A stretch of 64,000 nucleotides of DNA from Meloidogyne chitwoodi (taxonomy: Eukaryota > Nematoda > Chromadorea > Rhabditida > Meloidogynidae). The first letter of the stretch is position 1; every line of letters starts with the position of its first letter. The notes beneath the pieces are model-generated. The model was not told where the DNA came from. It searched no databases and was given only the letters and a program-made list of their open reading frames with translations. A program made the position numbers and the translations under genes. Positions 19,681 through 41,792 of the stretch are shown piece after piece. The stretch is taken from assembly GCA_015183035.1 (NCBI GenBank), contig JACZZP010000006.1, positions 1,798,001 to 1,862,000 on the forward strand, written 5' to 3'.

Positions 19681-20114
19681 TAATTATTTTAAATATTGTT
19701 TTTTTTGCTAATCTTCAATTTACCTAATTTAAATTTTTTGGCCGAAAGTTTTTCATTGTGATTAATTTTAACATCATTAAATGTATCTAAACAAAGCTTG
19801 ATTAGAATTTCTAATTTTGTGTTTATTTAACTGATAATTTTTGGTATTTTCTGATTTTTGAAAGTTTTTTTAAAATTCTAGTCAAGCTAAAACTCCGAGT
19901 TAACTTAAAAAATTAATTGAACTTTAAAAATCTCCCATCATTATGCCGCTTTGAGATAATTTTATGTAATAAATCTAATATTATCTTTTTTTTAACGAGG
20001 GATTTTTATTCTCAATTTGTTTATTGTTAAACAATAAAAAAAGTAACAGAATCAAAAAAATTATAAATAATTATTTTTTATCATTTATAGCTTCCAATTA
20101 GAAACTAAATATTT
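19681..20114. other. Spacer between convergent PTPS and UBL5
   Basis: AT-rich 3' flanks of two converging genes. No further gene recognised. Confidence 0.4.
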
Positions 20115-20376
20115 TTACTGATAATATAATTCAAAATTAAAACCATCGTGTATTTCATAATCCTGGAGTGTAATGTGATCCTTGTATGTTGTATACCATT
20201 TTTTCAATACAAGTTTGTCTGCTCTAAAAATAAAAATTATTTAAAAATATAAAAGAAAAAAACCTAGTTCCAGTTTGTGCAGAAACCAATTTTTTTAAAT
20301 CTCCAATTGTATCAGTAGGATTACATTTTATTCGAACTTTTTTCCCAAGTCTGTCGTTTATTGTAATTTCAATCAT
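20115..20376 (-). CDS. ubl-5: Ubiquitin-like protein 5 (Hub1/UBL5)
   Basis: Two exons, 73 residues, with one intron at about 20226-20264. The sequence runs [35 protein letters not shown] and then [33 protein letters not shown]. It ends in the YY-x motif of UBL5 in place of the ubiquitin Gly-Gly, so it binds partners non-covalently. Known roles are spliceosome function and the mitochondrial unfolded protein response. Small and extremely conserved, so the call is safe. Confidence 0.97.
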
Positions 20377-20720
20377 TTTGTTCAGATGATAATTATTCAA
20401 ATATTAAAAAACTAAAATTAAAATTTTTTCTAAAGGCTAAATTATTTATGCAACAGAAAATAATTTTGGACTTTCAAGTAGTTTTTGGATTATAATGTTT
20501 TAGCATTTTGACACTTCCATTGTAATTTTTTTAAATTATCGATTGATTTTTGCGCACTTTTTTTAGAATATTAATTTATCAGCGTTATATTTAATTATTT
20601 TACTTTAAGATTCTTTTCTGTATTTTAACTCGATTGTGAGTTTATTAAAATTTTAATTAGTACTTTAATCAGTAATAAAATACATATAATGAATATTAAT
20701 TTATTTTACTTACTCGCAAA

Positions 20721-20794
20721 GGGCGACATGGTGTAGTGGATAAAGCATTTGTTTTGTATAAACTTTAAGGGCGCAAGTTCACTTCCGACCAACG
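20721..20794 (+). other. Degenerate tRNA-like sequence (possible SINE head)
   Basis: GGGCGACATGGTGTAGTGGATAA resembles an acceptor/D-arm with a fair A box (TGGTGTAGTGGATA). GCGCAAGTTCACTTCC resembles a weak B box, and CCGACCA a 3' end. The anticodon stem does not pair properly and the acceptor stem is imperfect, so this is not a functional tRNA. About 140 bp of further non-AT-rich sequence follows, to about 20940, suggesting a tRNA-derived SINE. Confidence 0.4.
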
Positions 20795-21082
20795 AACCAT
20801 TTATTACTCATTAGGAGAAATCAAAGACCTTTGCGTTTAATTATTGCGTGATGGTAACTCTTCTCCAAAATAATAAGACGGACCTATTCGATCATGACTT
20901 TGTTAATATAGTCATGAAAATGCACAGATCCGCGACAAAATATAGTTTTTAGTTTTTCAATGTTGAATTTTTATCTTTTGCTATACTATTTAATAAGTTT
21001 ATACTTAATTTGTTCTTTTATTTTACATATTTTTAGGTTTCATTTTGACAATTAACTTTAATTTTTTAGCTGTTAAGCCTTA

Positions 21083-23623
21083 ATGGGCCAATCTGTATCG
21101 CGGCTCTTCACTTTCCTTAATACTTACCTCCCAGCAAACTTACCACTTAGAGGAAGAGAACAACGACGGAATGGCAGCAATCCAGGAATTGGTGAAGAAC
21201 ATGCTGGTGAAGAATTTGGTGGTAAAGGCTGCACAAGTCAAGGAGGAGCGAATTCTAGTTTTTTTGGCAATCACTTTTTGATGGGTGGCGAATTGTATGA
21301 CACAACAAAACAGGAAGTCTTTCTCTTTGGTGCTCAACAAGATCTTGAATTGCTTGATGGCAGACCTGTTAAAGTATTTTTTAAATTTTTATTTTATGTT
21401 TTTATCCTAATTAGATATATAAAATTTTCAAGCTAAAATCTTGATTTTTCGTATTTTTCAGAAGGTTAACTGTCAGTATATAAATCCTTTGGGAGCTCAT
21501 GTTGGGGATTTGAAAATCTAAAGACGTGCACTTTCGTCGGATTTTATTTTTTTTCATTATATTTTCAGTTTCCTCACTGTCCAAAAGGTGTGACTGATTC
21601 TGTTAGTGTTTTGAATGCATTGGTCAATGTTCGACGAGATTCCGTCAGATTTACAAAGTATTTTTAAAAGTATTTTTTTCTTAAAATTATTTTACATTTT
21701 TAAGAGTTGGTAGGCAGGGTGGTGGATATTCGTCGGGATTTTATAAACTCGAATTTGTTTTTGATTGTGATGTTCCTTGTTATGTACAAATTCATTTCTG
21801 TTCAAGAGAAGTTGTTGATGATTTTCAACAAATTCAGTACATTTTTTTCACATATTAAAATCTATTTTAAAAAATTTTAGATTTTTCTGTCGCCCAAATC
21901 AACGGATTGATTCATCAGAACGTTATCACTTCCCTGTTGGTTCAAATCAACAGTTCAGCCATTTTGTATTTAAACCACATCGTTATGATCTAAAATTTAT
22001 GCATTGGGATGGTACTTCTGCTTATTTTCCAGTTTTGATTGAAATACGTTCTGTCTCTGATAAATTACAAGAACAGGTTTTTTTCTAATTTTTTTAATTA
22101 AGCCAAATTTTTCTACTCTTTTTCTATACTTTACTTTTTAGATAAAATATTTTACTTGATTGCATAATTACTAAATAATTTATAAAAATTTTCAGGTCCA
22201 ATCAACTTTATGCTCAATAGAACGCTCAACAGATCAATCAGCTGCGTTAATTCTTAAACCTCTAAAACAAAAATTATTTGCAAATGGAATTGTTTATCTT
22301 CTTCAAGAAATTTTTGGAATTGAAAATAAAGAGGATGCAGAAAGTAATCTAATGGCTGAAGAAAATGGAGCTGAATGTATTATTTGTATGGTTCGTTTTT
22401 AAAACATTTTTCATTTATTTTTTAATTACTAATTTTATGTTAAATTTTAAAACAGGCAAATCCACGTGATACAATGATTTTACCTTGCCGTCATTTATGT
22501 ATTTGTAATGGATGTGCAGAAACACTTAGATATAAAGTTTTGTTTATTTTTTTTAATTAAAATTTACTTAATTTCAGTTAAATAATTGTCCAATTTGTCG
22601 TTCTCCTTTTAAAGCTCTTCTAAAAATAAGAGCAATGAGAAGTAGTCTAGTAGGCCTTGGTTCTGATGGAATGTCTTCTACAATGAGAATTCGGTATTTT
22701 TTTAATCTTAAATTTTTAAAATATAATTTAATTTTCTTTTGTAAGACGTGAACCTTTAACTCTTTTCGAAGCAATAAATGGTCCTTTACAATCAACAAAT
22801 CCTGATATTTCTTCATTTATTTCTACTCAACAAATAGCTACTAAAGCTTCACTTGTTGGAAATAAAGGAGATGTAATTACTACAAAAACAATTGTGGAAC
22901 CACCCACCACAATATTTTCTTCTTCTGGGGGTTCTTTAAGTGGAAAATCAGGAAAATTAGAGGAAAATCGTTCTTCTTCTATTCATCCTTTTCAACAACA
23001 AACATCTAGAATAGCACCAAATAGAAATATTGATATTGGAAAGTCTTCTGGACAAATTGAATTAAATATTGAAAACATTGAATTGGAAAATTTGGAACGG
23101 GCAAGGAAGAAGGTTAGTCATTAAATTTTAACACAAATTTTATGTTTATTCGATAAATTATCCATTCTATGATTTTTCCACTTTTTTATTTGTTCCTCAT
23201 TTTTTTTAGTATTCTCATGGAAGTAGCAACAGTTTTATTCAATATTCACCAGGATCTAGTTCAATTATGCGTCGAACTTCTCATTCTCCAAGTACAGCTC
23301 GTCGAGCTGTTTTAAGAAAACCATCTCCACTTTTATCAACAACTGATTCGTCCACTAAATCTATTAAAAAATCAAAACAAAATAAAGAAGGTGAATTAAC
23401 AGAAAGAAATAAACTTTTATTAACAAGTTCACCAAACTTAGCAACAAAAATGAAAAAAGAATCATCTTTTGAAGATGAAAAAATTAATGAAGAATCTAGT
23501 AATAAAAATATAAAAATAGAATTTTCTGTTAATGAAAATTTACAAAAGGTTGGACACAAAAAACAACTGTCGGAACCTCCACAATCTGTTTCAGCTTCTT
23601 CCACACAGATTGACAACAATTAA
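21083..23623 (+). CDS. Mahogunin-type RING E3 ubiquitin ligase (MGRN1/RNF157)
   Basis: About eight exons. The N-terminal MGQSVSRLF.. carries a potential N-myristoylation Gly2. The MGRN domain follows (HFLMGGELYDTTKQEVFLFGAQQDLELLDGRPVK, then FPHCPKGVTDSVSVL and the beta-rich block to LQEIFGIENK). The C3HC4 RING is [35 protein letters not shown], and the LRYKLNNCPICR..ALLKIRAMR stretch is typical. The tail of about 300 residues is Ser-rich and low in complexity. Known family members ubiquitinate TSG101 and melanocortin-receptor partners. A T-rich acceptor (ttttttag) lies 14 bp before the start. A short open stretch at 21463-21522 in the first intron has splice-like borders but ends in a stop. 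Confidence 0.93.
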
Positions 23624-24188
23624 TAATTTATTTATTAAAAATAAAATATTTAATAAAAAAGGGATTAGAATAAATAAATTTAACCAAAGGTATGGGTCCA
23701 TTCACTTTTAAATTAATTATTAATTTATATAAGTACATATAATTAATTCAAAATTGAGGCAAACATATAAATTTATTTACCTATTTTTTGAAAAATTTTT
23801 TTTTGAATTTTAGTTTGCTTCAGTTTTTTGTTTCATTTTCAAATTATAAAAATCTCATTAAAATTTTCTACTTTATTTACATCAATTACTTAGTTTTAAA
23901 TTTGTAAATTAGGATCAAAGTTGCATAATAAAACAAAATTATCTTCAATTTAAATATATTTATTTTAATATTTTTGAACTATTAAACTAAAAAAAATTCA
24001 AATTTATTATGCATCTTCGTAGGTATTCTTTCTCTGAATTAAATTTAAAATTTTGTATTTTCTGAAAGGTGGTTGATTGGATATAATATTGTAATAATAT
24101 TTCATAATTGGATTATTTTTAATAAAAATTTATTAAATGCTTAAAATTAATTAGAAAATAGAAATATGTATTTTAGTAAAAAATATAT
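23624..24188. other. AT-rich spacer between convergent genes
   Basis: No coding, RNA or mobile signal recognised; the 3' ends of the MGRN1-like and TRIM9-like genes meet here. Confidence 0.4.
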
Positions 24189-32431
<8,243 letters not shown>

Positions 32432-35400
32432 TTTTTAATAAAATATTAACTAAAATATAATTTTTTTTTTAAAATAATTAAATTTATAAAATTATTTTAA
32501 AATTAAGTATTTTTGATAAAAATAAAAGATATTTTTAAAGTTTAATTATAAATAAGGGACTGAGGTAATTAAAATTATTATTTTGAGTAAAGTAAAAATG
32601 TAAAAAATTAAAGTTATTTAATTTTTACATAAATTTCCCCAAACATATTTTTTAAAATAAATAAATATGTATTTATAGAACACTAAAATAAAATTTTTTA
32701 TATTATTAAAAAAACTAAATTAAAAAAAAAGTAAAAATAAATTCCATCTGCTTAATTTAAAAAATAAATAAATAAATATATTTTGGACATATAAAAAATA
32801 TTTTTTTTAGTTTTGTAATAAGACGTTGCAAAAAAATAAATAAATACCTACTTTACATCAAAAAGTCAATTAATCATTAGAAAAAAGGGGAAAAAAGTAG
32901 CCCTTAAAAAATATACGAGAGTGGACAAAAACACTGCCAGCTGCTTTTTGGAGGTAAAAAATAAAAGAAAAAAGATAATTTTATTAGGAGAAAAAAAAAA
33001 TAAAAAAAAGATTTTCTAAAATAAAAATAAAAGTTTAAAGAAAACAAAATATATATAAATATATTTATTTATTTATATTATAAAATAAAAAAGTAATTTT
33101 TGCGCCAAACAAACAAACAAAAAATAACTAAAAATAAAAGAATGTTTATTGAAGCATATAATTGGCTGCCAAACATTCTTTTCTTTTTTTTTAAAAGAAA
33201 AGAGAATCATAACTTTTTTTTTTTGGGCAAATGGTCAGTAGTGGCAATATAATAATTAAAGAAACTTGGAAAAATGATATTATATATTTTAGTTTTTTTT
33301 TTTAATAAAAAAAGAAAAATAAATAAAATAAAGTTTTTTAAGGAAAGAAGAAGCAAATAAAAATTTATTAAAAAATAAAACAAATAAAAGAAAATAAATC
33401 TTCTAAAATAGTAAAATTAAATAAAAATATTATATTAGAATAAAATAAAATAAAATATTTTTTTTTAAAAAATGTACAAAAAACATGTAAATTAATTATT
33501 TGATAGGTATATATAAATATAAAAGAATATATATTTAGTACAAGTGTTTTTGGCCAATTTATTTATTTATTTTAATTTAAAAAAAGGTGAAGGAGCAAAG
33601 TGAAGAAGGAAAAGCTATAAAATAAAAATAAAAAAACAAATAAATAAATAAATATTTGTATTTTTGAGTTTTTTTGTTTAAAAATCATCAAGTATATATT
33701 TAGTAAATGTCCAACAGAGAATGATTTTAAATGAAATTCGAAACTTTAAAAAAATAAAGTTGACCAACATTATAACCTTTAAATAAAAGGTTAAGATTTT
33801 TTAAAGCAACAAATATACCTAAAATAAAAATAAATTTGTTTGATTTTTAAAGTTAACAAAAAATTCAAAAAAATAAATCTGTGGGGGCGGAAATGTATAT
33901 TTATTTATTTATTTATTCTCCTCTAAATCTCGATTTTGAAAGAAAAAATATAATAATAAAATGCAAAAGAGCAATGTGGACAAGAGGAGCGCCGTGAGGG
34001 ACACAATGAAAATAAAAAGACCAACGGGGAAATATCAAGGCCAAGAAAGGGTTAAAAGGAAAGGAAAGTGGTCCTCCCCTTCTTCATTTTCTTATATTCT
34101 CGGCCCTTCCTTTTTAACACTTTCTTCTCTTTTTTATTTTGCTCCGCCCAGGGCTATATTAGAGTGTAAAATATTTTTTAAATATTTTAATAGAAAACAA
34201 ATTTTCTAATAAAAAATACCCAAAAAATAAGAAAAAGCAAAGGAAATAAATAAATAAATATATTAAGTATTTCTCTCTCTCTTTAAATAAAGGTATTATT
34301 ATATACCTATATTATAAATAAATAAATGTCCAGAAAGTAAAAAAGAGAAAGAAAAAGGCAAAAATGTGATATGAAGGATTTGGAGGATTTATAATATAAT
34401 AATTATTAATGAGAATATAAATTGTGTAAAAATAATAAAAAAATGAAAGAATTAAATAAAAATACAAAAATAGTGTTCTTAGGAAGAAAAAAGGGAAAAT
34501 ATAATTTTTTAAAATTAATTAATTAATTTAAAAATTAAAGTAAAAATCCAGTGAATAAAAAATAAGAAAAAGGGTAATAAAAAATTAATAAAAAATTAAA
34601 AAGGTTCATTTAATGCATGGTAATAAAAAATAAATTAATTTTTAATTTTTTAATGGTTATTTGAAGGTTAAAAAATTATTTAAAATTATTTTTTAGTAAA
34701 TTAATAAAATAAATAATTAATTTATTTATTTATTTAACAATTAATTAAATTTATTTGTTTTTTATATTTTTAAAATTTATTATATTTTGAACAAAAAAAA
34801 ATATCTGACTTAATAAATAGGATAATGAGATAGAAATAAAAATTTAATTATGAGGCATATATTTATATAAAAATAGTATAAATATTTAAATAAAAAATAA
34901 TTAGTTAAAAGCATTAATTCCAACCAAACAATGGAATTCATGTCTAGTTAATTTTGAGAAAAATTAAAAATATTTTAAAAATAAAAATAATATTTTACTT
35001 TTTCATTTAAATAAAAATAACAGTTTTATAAATAAAAAGGAAAATATTATTATTAAATAACAAACCTAGAAATGGATATATTATTCTAATTTATGAAAAA
35101 ATAAAATAATATATTTTAGCAAAATGAGAGATGGGGGCAATTAAAAAAGGAAATAAGTAGAGAAGAGGTAAATGAACCTATCTTTAGTAAATAAAATTGA
35201 ATATTATTATTATTATTATATATTTTTAGTAGTAAATGTTTTGGAGGTTTTTATAAATAAATATTTTTAATTCAACTGGAAATAACCTAAAGAGAAAAAA
35301 TAAAAAAATAAGAGAAAAAGAGGTAAAAAATATTTTTGATGATGAGAGGAAATGAGGTGAAAATGGGATTTTAAAATTTATATTTATTTATTTATTTATT

Positions 35401-36846
35401 TATTGATGAGGAGAGAATTTATAAAAATAAAATTTAAAAAAAGGTAAATTTTATTTTTAAGTTTAATAAATTAAAGGAAATTATAATATAAATTTAGCAT
35501 TAAAATTGTACTTAAATTTTAAATAATTTTTAGGAGGTTTTGCTTAAAAGAAATAAAATCAGATATTTTGGAAAAGGAAAATCACAATTTTAAAGATTTG
35601 GAATTTTTAGTTATTTTTTTATTATTTGAATTTTTTTAAATTAAATTAAAATATATATTATTATTATTTATTTTATATATTTTTTTTTGGTGATTTCAGC
35701 TTTTAGTAATTTATAAAAATATTTAAAAATCTTCAAAAAAAAACATTTTCTCAAAATAATTTTTCTTAATAAAATTCTTTTGAAGTTTTAAAAAAATATA
35801 TATTTTTTAATTATATTTTACAAATATCCTCTTCACTTTCTTCGCGCAAATTTTTATTAAAAATAATAATATTAATTCTTTTTTTATTTATAAATTCTTC
35901 AGCTGATCAAAAAAGCCAATCAAACCACCACTCATTGAACGATGACAACAAGTCATTTTAGTGGTTTTATTAGAAAGAAAAAAATAAATTAAAATGAAGA
36001 AGAAAAAATGGAAGAGAAAAAGAAAAAGCTATTTTCTAATTGCACAGGCGTGATGATGCAAAATTGAAGGGGAAAATGAATATATTTATTTATATAAATG
36101 TGGACATAACACAAGGGTTTGGGCGAAGAATATTTTAAAAGAAAAATAATAATAAAGGGTCTTGACACACTAGATGGTAGATTTTGACCATTAAATATAT
36201 AATTATTATTTAATAAAAAAATATTAAAAAAAACAGTGACTTGGCCACATATTTTTATATTTATTTAAAAAATAAGACATAACTTTTAAATAAATTTTTG
36301 ATAAAAAATAAATACAAAACAGTTAGTATTTTCAAAGAATTAAACAAAACATTCTATTAACTTTACTAATTTTATTATATATTTTATAAAAAATAAATAT
36401 TTTAATATTTAAAAATTGAACGGAAATGAAAATAAAAATGTTCAGAGAACAAAAGATGAAATAAATCTTTTTTAATGAAAAATTACTTTGGGAATTTTAG
36501 TATATTTTATTTATTTTAAAATTAAAAATTGAAGTCATGGGAGAGAAGTCTAAATAAAATCAAATAAATAAATAACTAAAAAATAATAAAATTTTCTAAT
36601 AAAAATATCTGGAAATATTAATTTTTATTAAAATAAATTAATTTACAAATATTTATATATAAAAAGGTTATACATATAATCAACAACAAAATTGATATTT
36701 AGATATACATATTTAGAACAATAAAAAAACATTTATTTAAAAAAATAATTAGAAACATTATCAACAAATTTTTTTACTCTCCTCTTTTTTATAACATTCT
36801 TTATTAAACATTTACAGCCTTTCCATTAATGAGGGCTGAACTCCCT
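32432..36846. other. 4.4-kb AT-rich region upstream of the TRIM9-like gene
   Basis: Mostly low-complexity A/T with AAATAAAT microsatellites. One 230-bp island (about 33960-34190) is clearly richer in G+C and has an 82-codon open frame; I do not regard that frame as a gene. The rest shows nothing recognisable. Confidence 0.5.
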
Positions 36847-37458
36847 TTAAATATCCAAATTGTCATAGCCGGGCGCCTCTGTTAATAATATAAATTATTA
36901 AAAAAAAATTAAAAAGTTAAAAAGACTTTTACCCTTTTTATTTCCACCTTTACCAGCTCCATTTTGCGGCTTTTTCTCTTAAAATTATTTATATTTTAAA
37001 AACAAAAATTTATTTAAAACCAGGAAAATCAATTGCTTCGAAGGTCCCCGGCACTACAACACCAGCCGCTAGGCCTTTTCTTTCGGGAGGATAAGCTGCA
37101 CCACCGCCACCTTTCTTATGTTTTGGCTTCTTTGACTTGGGAATTTTCGCGCTCGTTGGTTTTCGACTTTGTGGTGTTGATCCTTTTTGTTTCTTTTCAG
37201 CTCGTTTTGGTCTCTCATCACTCGCATTAGCTGGTTGTTCTTCAATAATGTACTCGCTTTCCTGCTGCTGCTTTTTCTTCTTCTGAAAAATAAATTAATT
37301 ATTTTTTAAACTTTTTTAATTACCATATTTGCACAACAAACGTAAACAAGGCTAAGGCAACACAATAACATCACAACAATTAATACTCCGAAGATGTAAA
37401 TAAAATGATTGTATTCAAGAAAAAGACCAGCTATTGGAGTTCCATCTAATTCTTTCAT
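36847..37458 (-). CDS. Small single-pass membrane protein, basic Gly-rich tail
   Basis: Four exons, about 130 residues: MKELDGTPIAGLFLEYNHF, a transmembrane segment (IYIFGVLIVVMLLCCLSLVYVCCA), a Cys pair just inside, then a strongly basic tail (KKKKQQQESEYIIEEQPANASDERPKRAEKK.., KPTSAKIPKSKKPKHKKGGGGAAYPPERKG) and an end reading APGYDNLDI. Joined exon phases are consistent at all three introns. No family recognised; the terminal YDNLDI could be a trafficking or PDZ-like signal. It is divergent from the site-2 protease gene, with 363 bp between the starts. Confidence 0.6.
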
Positions 37459-37821
37459 TACAATCTAATTGTTTAATGTAGAAATGTGAGTTAGATAGTC
37501 CTGATTTTAGAATTGAATTTAGCAACTAATTTTATAGGCTTTTATATGAAACTTTTAATTTTAAACAATTTTTTTTATTGAAATTTTAATAAACCACAAC
37601 TTTTAATTTAGTAGTACAGTATAATATTTATTAATTTTTTGCATACACTGAAATGTCCAATTAACGTATGTTAACTGACCGACACTGAAACGACGAAATA
37701 AATTTAAAAAATTTTCTATAATTTTTTTAGAAAAAATTTCTATAATTTTTTTGGAAAAAATTTTATTTTTATTTATTTATTTATAACTTTGTAAATTTAT
37801 TCTAGTTAAAATGTGCCTGAT

Positions 37822-40212
37822 ATGTTTTTTACAATAATAATTTTCCTTGTTTTATTTTGGTCCGTAATTTATTTTTTGGATTTTTATTTTCGTCATTCTA
37901 ACTCTACAAGGTAAAATTTCTTATTTTTTTAATTAAAACTTTTTTTAGATATATAAAATTATTAAGGCATTATGGACTTTCGTTTGCCCCTTTTCAGGTT
38001 ATCAAAAAATTTACTTAAAACAATATTTTATTATTTTAGTTTCGTCTTTATTTTACACAATCAGAGAATTATTCCTCTCCCTATTTTTTGCAAGAATTTG
38101 TTGAGAAGATTTTGTCTAGTCCAAGAAAAACTAAATTAATTGTAAAATAAATTTACTGGTTAAAAACTAAAGATTTTTAGGCTTTGTGGTTTACAATTGG
38201 TGCTTTTATTTCACTAATTTGTTATGTTACAACACCAATTTATTTATTACATTTACTTCTTTCTGAATTTTCAACCAATTTTTTAACAGAAAAACAAAAT
38301 TTAACACCAAAAACTGATTCAACTCAACCAAGTTCTGCTTTAAAGATTTTACAATCACCAATTTTTCTTCCTCTTCACGAACATATCAATGGTTTATATT
38401 TATTTTTTATAGTATTTTAATCTGATTGACGTTAATTTTGTTTTTTTTAATTCAAGCTGGAATTACTCCTGTCCTTCCTGGCCTTAATCTTCCACTTTCT
38501 CATCTGCCCATTTTTGTCGCTGTTTTGATTATTGCAAGTATTCTGCATGAAGCAGGACATGCGATAGCTGCAGTAAATGCTAATGTAAGAGTTACTGGAC
38601 TTGGATTTTTTGTTTTTGCTATTTATCCTGGTGCCTTTACTGAAGTAGAACCTAATGAGCTTGGTATTTTTTGAGCTTAATTCTATATTTTTTATTTTTG
38701 AGATCGCTGTTCCTATGCTCAAAAGTTACGAATTTATGGAGCTGGAGTTTGGCATAATATTATCCTTGCTATCTTTGGACTATTTTTGCTTTTTTTAATT
38801 CCAGTCATTTTTAAGCCTTTTTATTCTAATAATGCGGGTGTTGTTGTAACAGGTTATTTTAAAATAATTTAAATATATTTTGAATATATTTTAATCCAAA
38901 ACAGGTATATCTTCAATGTCTGGCCTTTATGGTAAAACAGGCCTTCAACTTGGACATCAAATTCTTCGTGTTAACCAATGTAAAATACGTAACGCTGACG
39001 ATTGGAATGCTTGTTTAAGTGGTAGAATTAATACAACCAGCTCAATTGGTTTTTTGGCTCAATTCCGTTCTGTTTCGAGAATGACAGCTTCTGAGGATAA
39101 AGTCATCCATTCAGATGGGGAGGTTCAATGCTGCTCTGAATTTAATGTTACAAATACTACACACATTTGTTTTCGCTATTTTTCTCCGCTTAAACGAAGC
39201 ACAACGCACGAACCAACTGTTCAAAAGCCAATTTTTCCAGAATTTCCTAATTTTGAAGCAGAATTTGGAGTTAGAAAAAGGCAGAAGAGAGCATCTAATT
39301 TAAAAACGGTTTTTTGCTCTTTAATGCTTTATTTTTGTAATTTGTTGCAGCGTCTGCTTTCTTTAGACGAAGCTACAACTCTTAAACCTGATATAAATTC
39401 TGATGTTGCCACTCATTCTTCTACAGATTATTCACATGCTTGTCTTCCTGCAATGCAGAGTGAGTAAAAATTTTTAATAAAAAATTTTCCCAATTTTATT
39501 TTAAAATTGAAAAATGAATAATATTCTAGTTACTGAACATGCACAATGTCAAATTTCAAGTAGAGGTTCAAAGTCTTTTTCAGTGAGTTATTTTTTGTAT
39601 TTAAATTTAAAAATAACCCTATTTTAACTGATTTATCTTTTTTTAATAAAATTCTTTTTGAGATTCTACCCTATGGATATGTTTGTGTTGTCCCAGCACT
39701 TTATAATGATACTGTTCTTCTTCGATTTCAAGTTAAAGATCAACGAAAGCCAATTCTCTTCATTGGTTATCTCAGCGAGGTTTTAATTTATTAATTTCTA
39801 AATTAATATTATATTTTTTAGCCCTTGTATTTTGTTGGAATTTCTGAATTAACTCCTCGTTTTGGTTTGTTTTTAAACATTTTCCTTTATTATTTATTTA
39901 TTAAGCTTTTGTGCCTTGGTGGATTCCTCGAATTTTTGAGCTTTTTTCTAGTTATTTAATTACTTTTTCTTTGGCAATGGGTGTTTTAAATGCTGTTCCC
40001 TGTTATGGTTTAGATGGTCAATTTATTAGCAGTACAGTTGTTAATTATTTTTGCCAGAATTTATCTAACAGGTAATATAAATTAAATAATAAATATAAAA
40101 ATAATATTATTCAAGTTTGCGAAGACAAATTGAAAAGTTGATAACTATTGGTGGGACGTTTATTCTTTGCTCAAATATTTTCTTTGGTCTCGTTAAATCT
40201 CTCACTTATTGA
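37822..40212 (+). CDS. MBTPS2: Membrane-bound transcription factor site-2 protease
   Basis: About ten exons. The metalloprotease motif HEAGH sits in SILHEAGHAIAAVNANVRVTGLGFFVF, followed by the family stretch IYPGAFTEVE. A PDZ-like part follows (GLYGKTGLQLGHQILRVNQC..DWNACL). The second zinc-site motif is NAVPCYGLDGQ, corresponding to the conserved N-x2-P-x4-DG, with the metal-binding Asp present. Several membrane segments flank these (FFTIIIFLVLFWSVIYFL at the N terminus). The enzyme cleaves SREBP/ATF6-type precursors within Golgi membranes. The start at 37822 was chosen because an earlier ATG (37811) runs to a stop within nine codons. Confidence 0.95.
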
Positions 40213-40802
40213 AGAATGTAAATCATTTAACAAACTATGTAATGTATTAGATTTAATATCAAATGATTTTTTTGTCTAATTAAAAATAATTTTGTAAAAT
40301 TTAAAATCAATCACATTCTGTCAAAATTTTAATCTTATACGAAGCTTGGTTTTTGTCTAAAAATTTATTGTTTGAATAATTTGGACATATAAACAGCTTG
40401 TTTTTCCTTCTAACTGTCAATTTTTTAAATGATTCTCATTATTTATGTAAATTGGTTGTTTATTTTTAATAAAAAATTTTTTTATTTATTTTTGAGTTCC
40501 TCTTTTACCAGAAAATTGCTCAAACTTTCCAAAGTTTTTATTCGCAAAAGTAAATCATCAGCTTAAAGTTTAACGGTTTTGATAATGCTTGTCTATTTAT
40601 TGTTATTCTAGATTAGAGCTCATCATACGACGTGATCCTGGCAGTTTTTGCATGATCTTATGGCAAACCTTGTTATTTTAAGATTTTCAGTAACAGAACT
40701 AATTCTTCGGATCCTGTCCTGTAAAATTTTAAGTATAATCCAGGATTTTGTTAATGTGATTCTGCCAAGTTCTAATTCAAGCTAACCGCATTTGTTAAAC
40801 GG
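40213..40802. other. Spacer with a short dispersed repeat
   Basis: Positions about 40310-40490 match 43790-43985 (shared runs such as ATACGAAGCTTGGTTTTTGTC and TAACTGTCAATTTTT). The rest, about 40600-40790, is of ordinary complexity with no ORF. Confidence 0.5.
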
Positions 40803-41792
40803 CGGTACATCTTTGGCTCAATGGTCGCAAAATAGTATTTTAAATAAAGAGAATTAGAGATAAATAGGAAACATGAGAATACTTGCGTTAAAACGGCTTT
40901 CTATAGGCGTAGAAACGAATATGATTAAAGGCGCGCGTTATTTTTCAAATTTTTACATAGGTATTTATTAATCTAACAATAAGTACATTATTAAATACTC
41001 GCATTATTTTTATCATATACATAAAAATTGTATCGATTTTTAGTTTTCCAATTTTTTATAGATTTGTTATTGAGATTTTGCCGTGTCTGTAAATTGGACA
41101 GTGAACTATCTCATTTTAACTACATTTCCACTTTAGCCGGAAATTAAGATATCTAGAACATTTTTTCCGTTTTTTGTTTCAATATACTTGGATATGGAAA
41201 ACTGGTCATTGCCAAAAACGTTTTAAATATGATTTTTAGTTTAATGTACTGTCGAATTTACTAACTTTCGAATTTACATAGCACTCTTTTCGCACACCAA
41301 TATTTTTTGAAGGTGTACTTTTGACCCCACTCAATTTTTTAAACCGATTCTAAAATTTTCAAATTCTATAACTCATTAGCTTTTGTTTCTCTCGCTTGTT
41401 TTCGCGCAATTAAACTTTTTTACATTTTTAACCCTCCTGTTTCCTTTTAAATGTTTAGTCAGGTCAATCTGACTAAAAATACTGACATTATATTTTTATG
41501 TTATTGTTACAATTTTAGACACTTAAAAAATATTTATATTCTACATTTTTCGGCATGTCGGAATTTCAGGTTTTACTTTTTTATTAAAAAATATTGAAGA
41601 AATATTTAAATGTTTTTATAATCGCTAAGTATCCTTTTTCTTTGACATAGAAAACATTAAAACAGAGTGTCACTATGAAACGACGCTTTTCAAAAATTTT
41701 GGGCATATTTTGTTAATATTGGTCATATTCTTAGATTTTTGGGAATAAAAAATTGTTGGAATGATAAAGCGGCTTGTAAGCCCCTTTTTCTG

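Noticed and set aside
20721..20794. Functional tRNA-Thr
   Set aside because: Anticodon and acceptor stems do not pair; kept only as a tRNA-like relic.
21463..21522. Extra exon in the mahogunin gene (reading KVNCQYINPLGAHVGDLKI)
   Set aside because: Exon 1 joins directly to FPHCPKGV in the conserved frame; this stretch ends in a stop and its donor is unclear. It could only be a truncated isoform.
33961..34209. 82-codon frame as a gene
   Set aside because: No domain, no homology I recognise, basic and then hydrophobic compositional runs; more likely regulatory or random.
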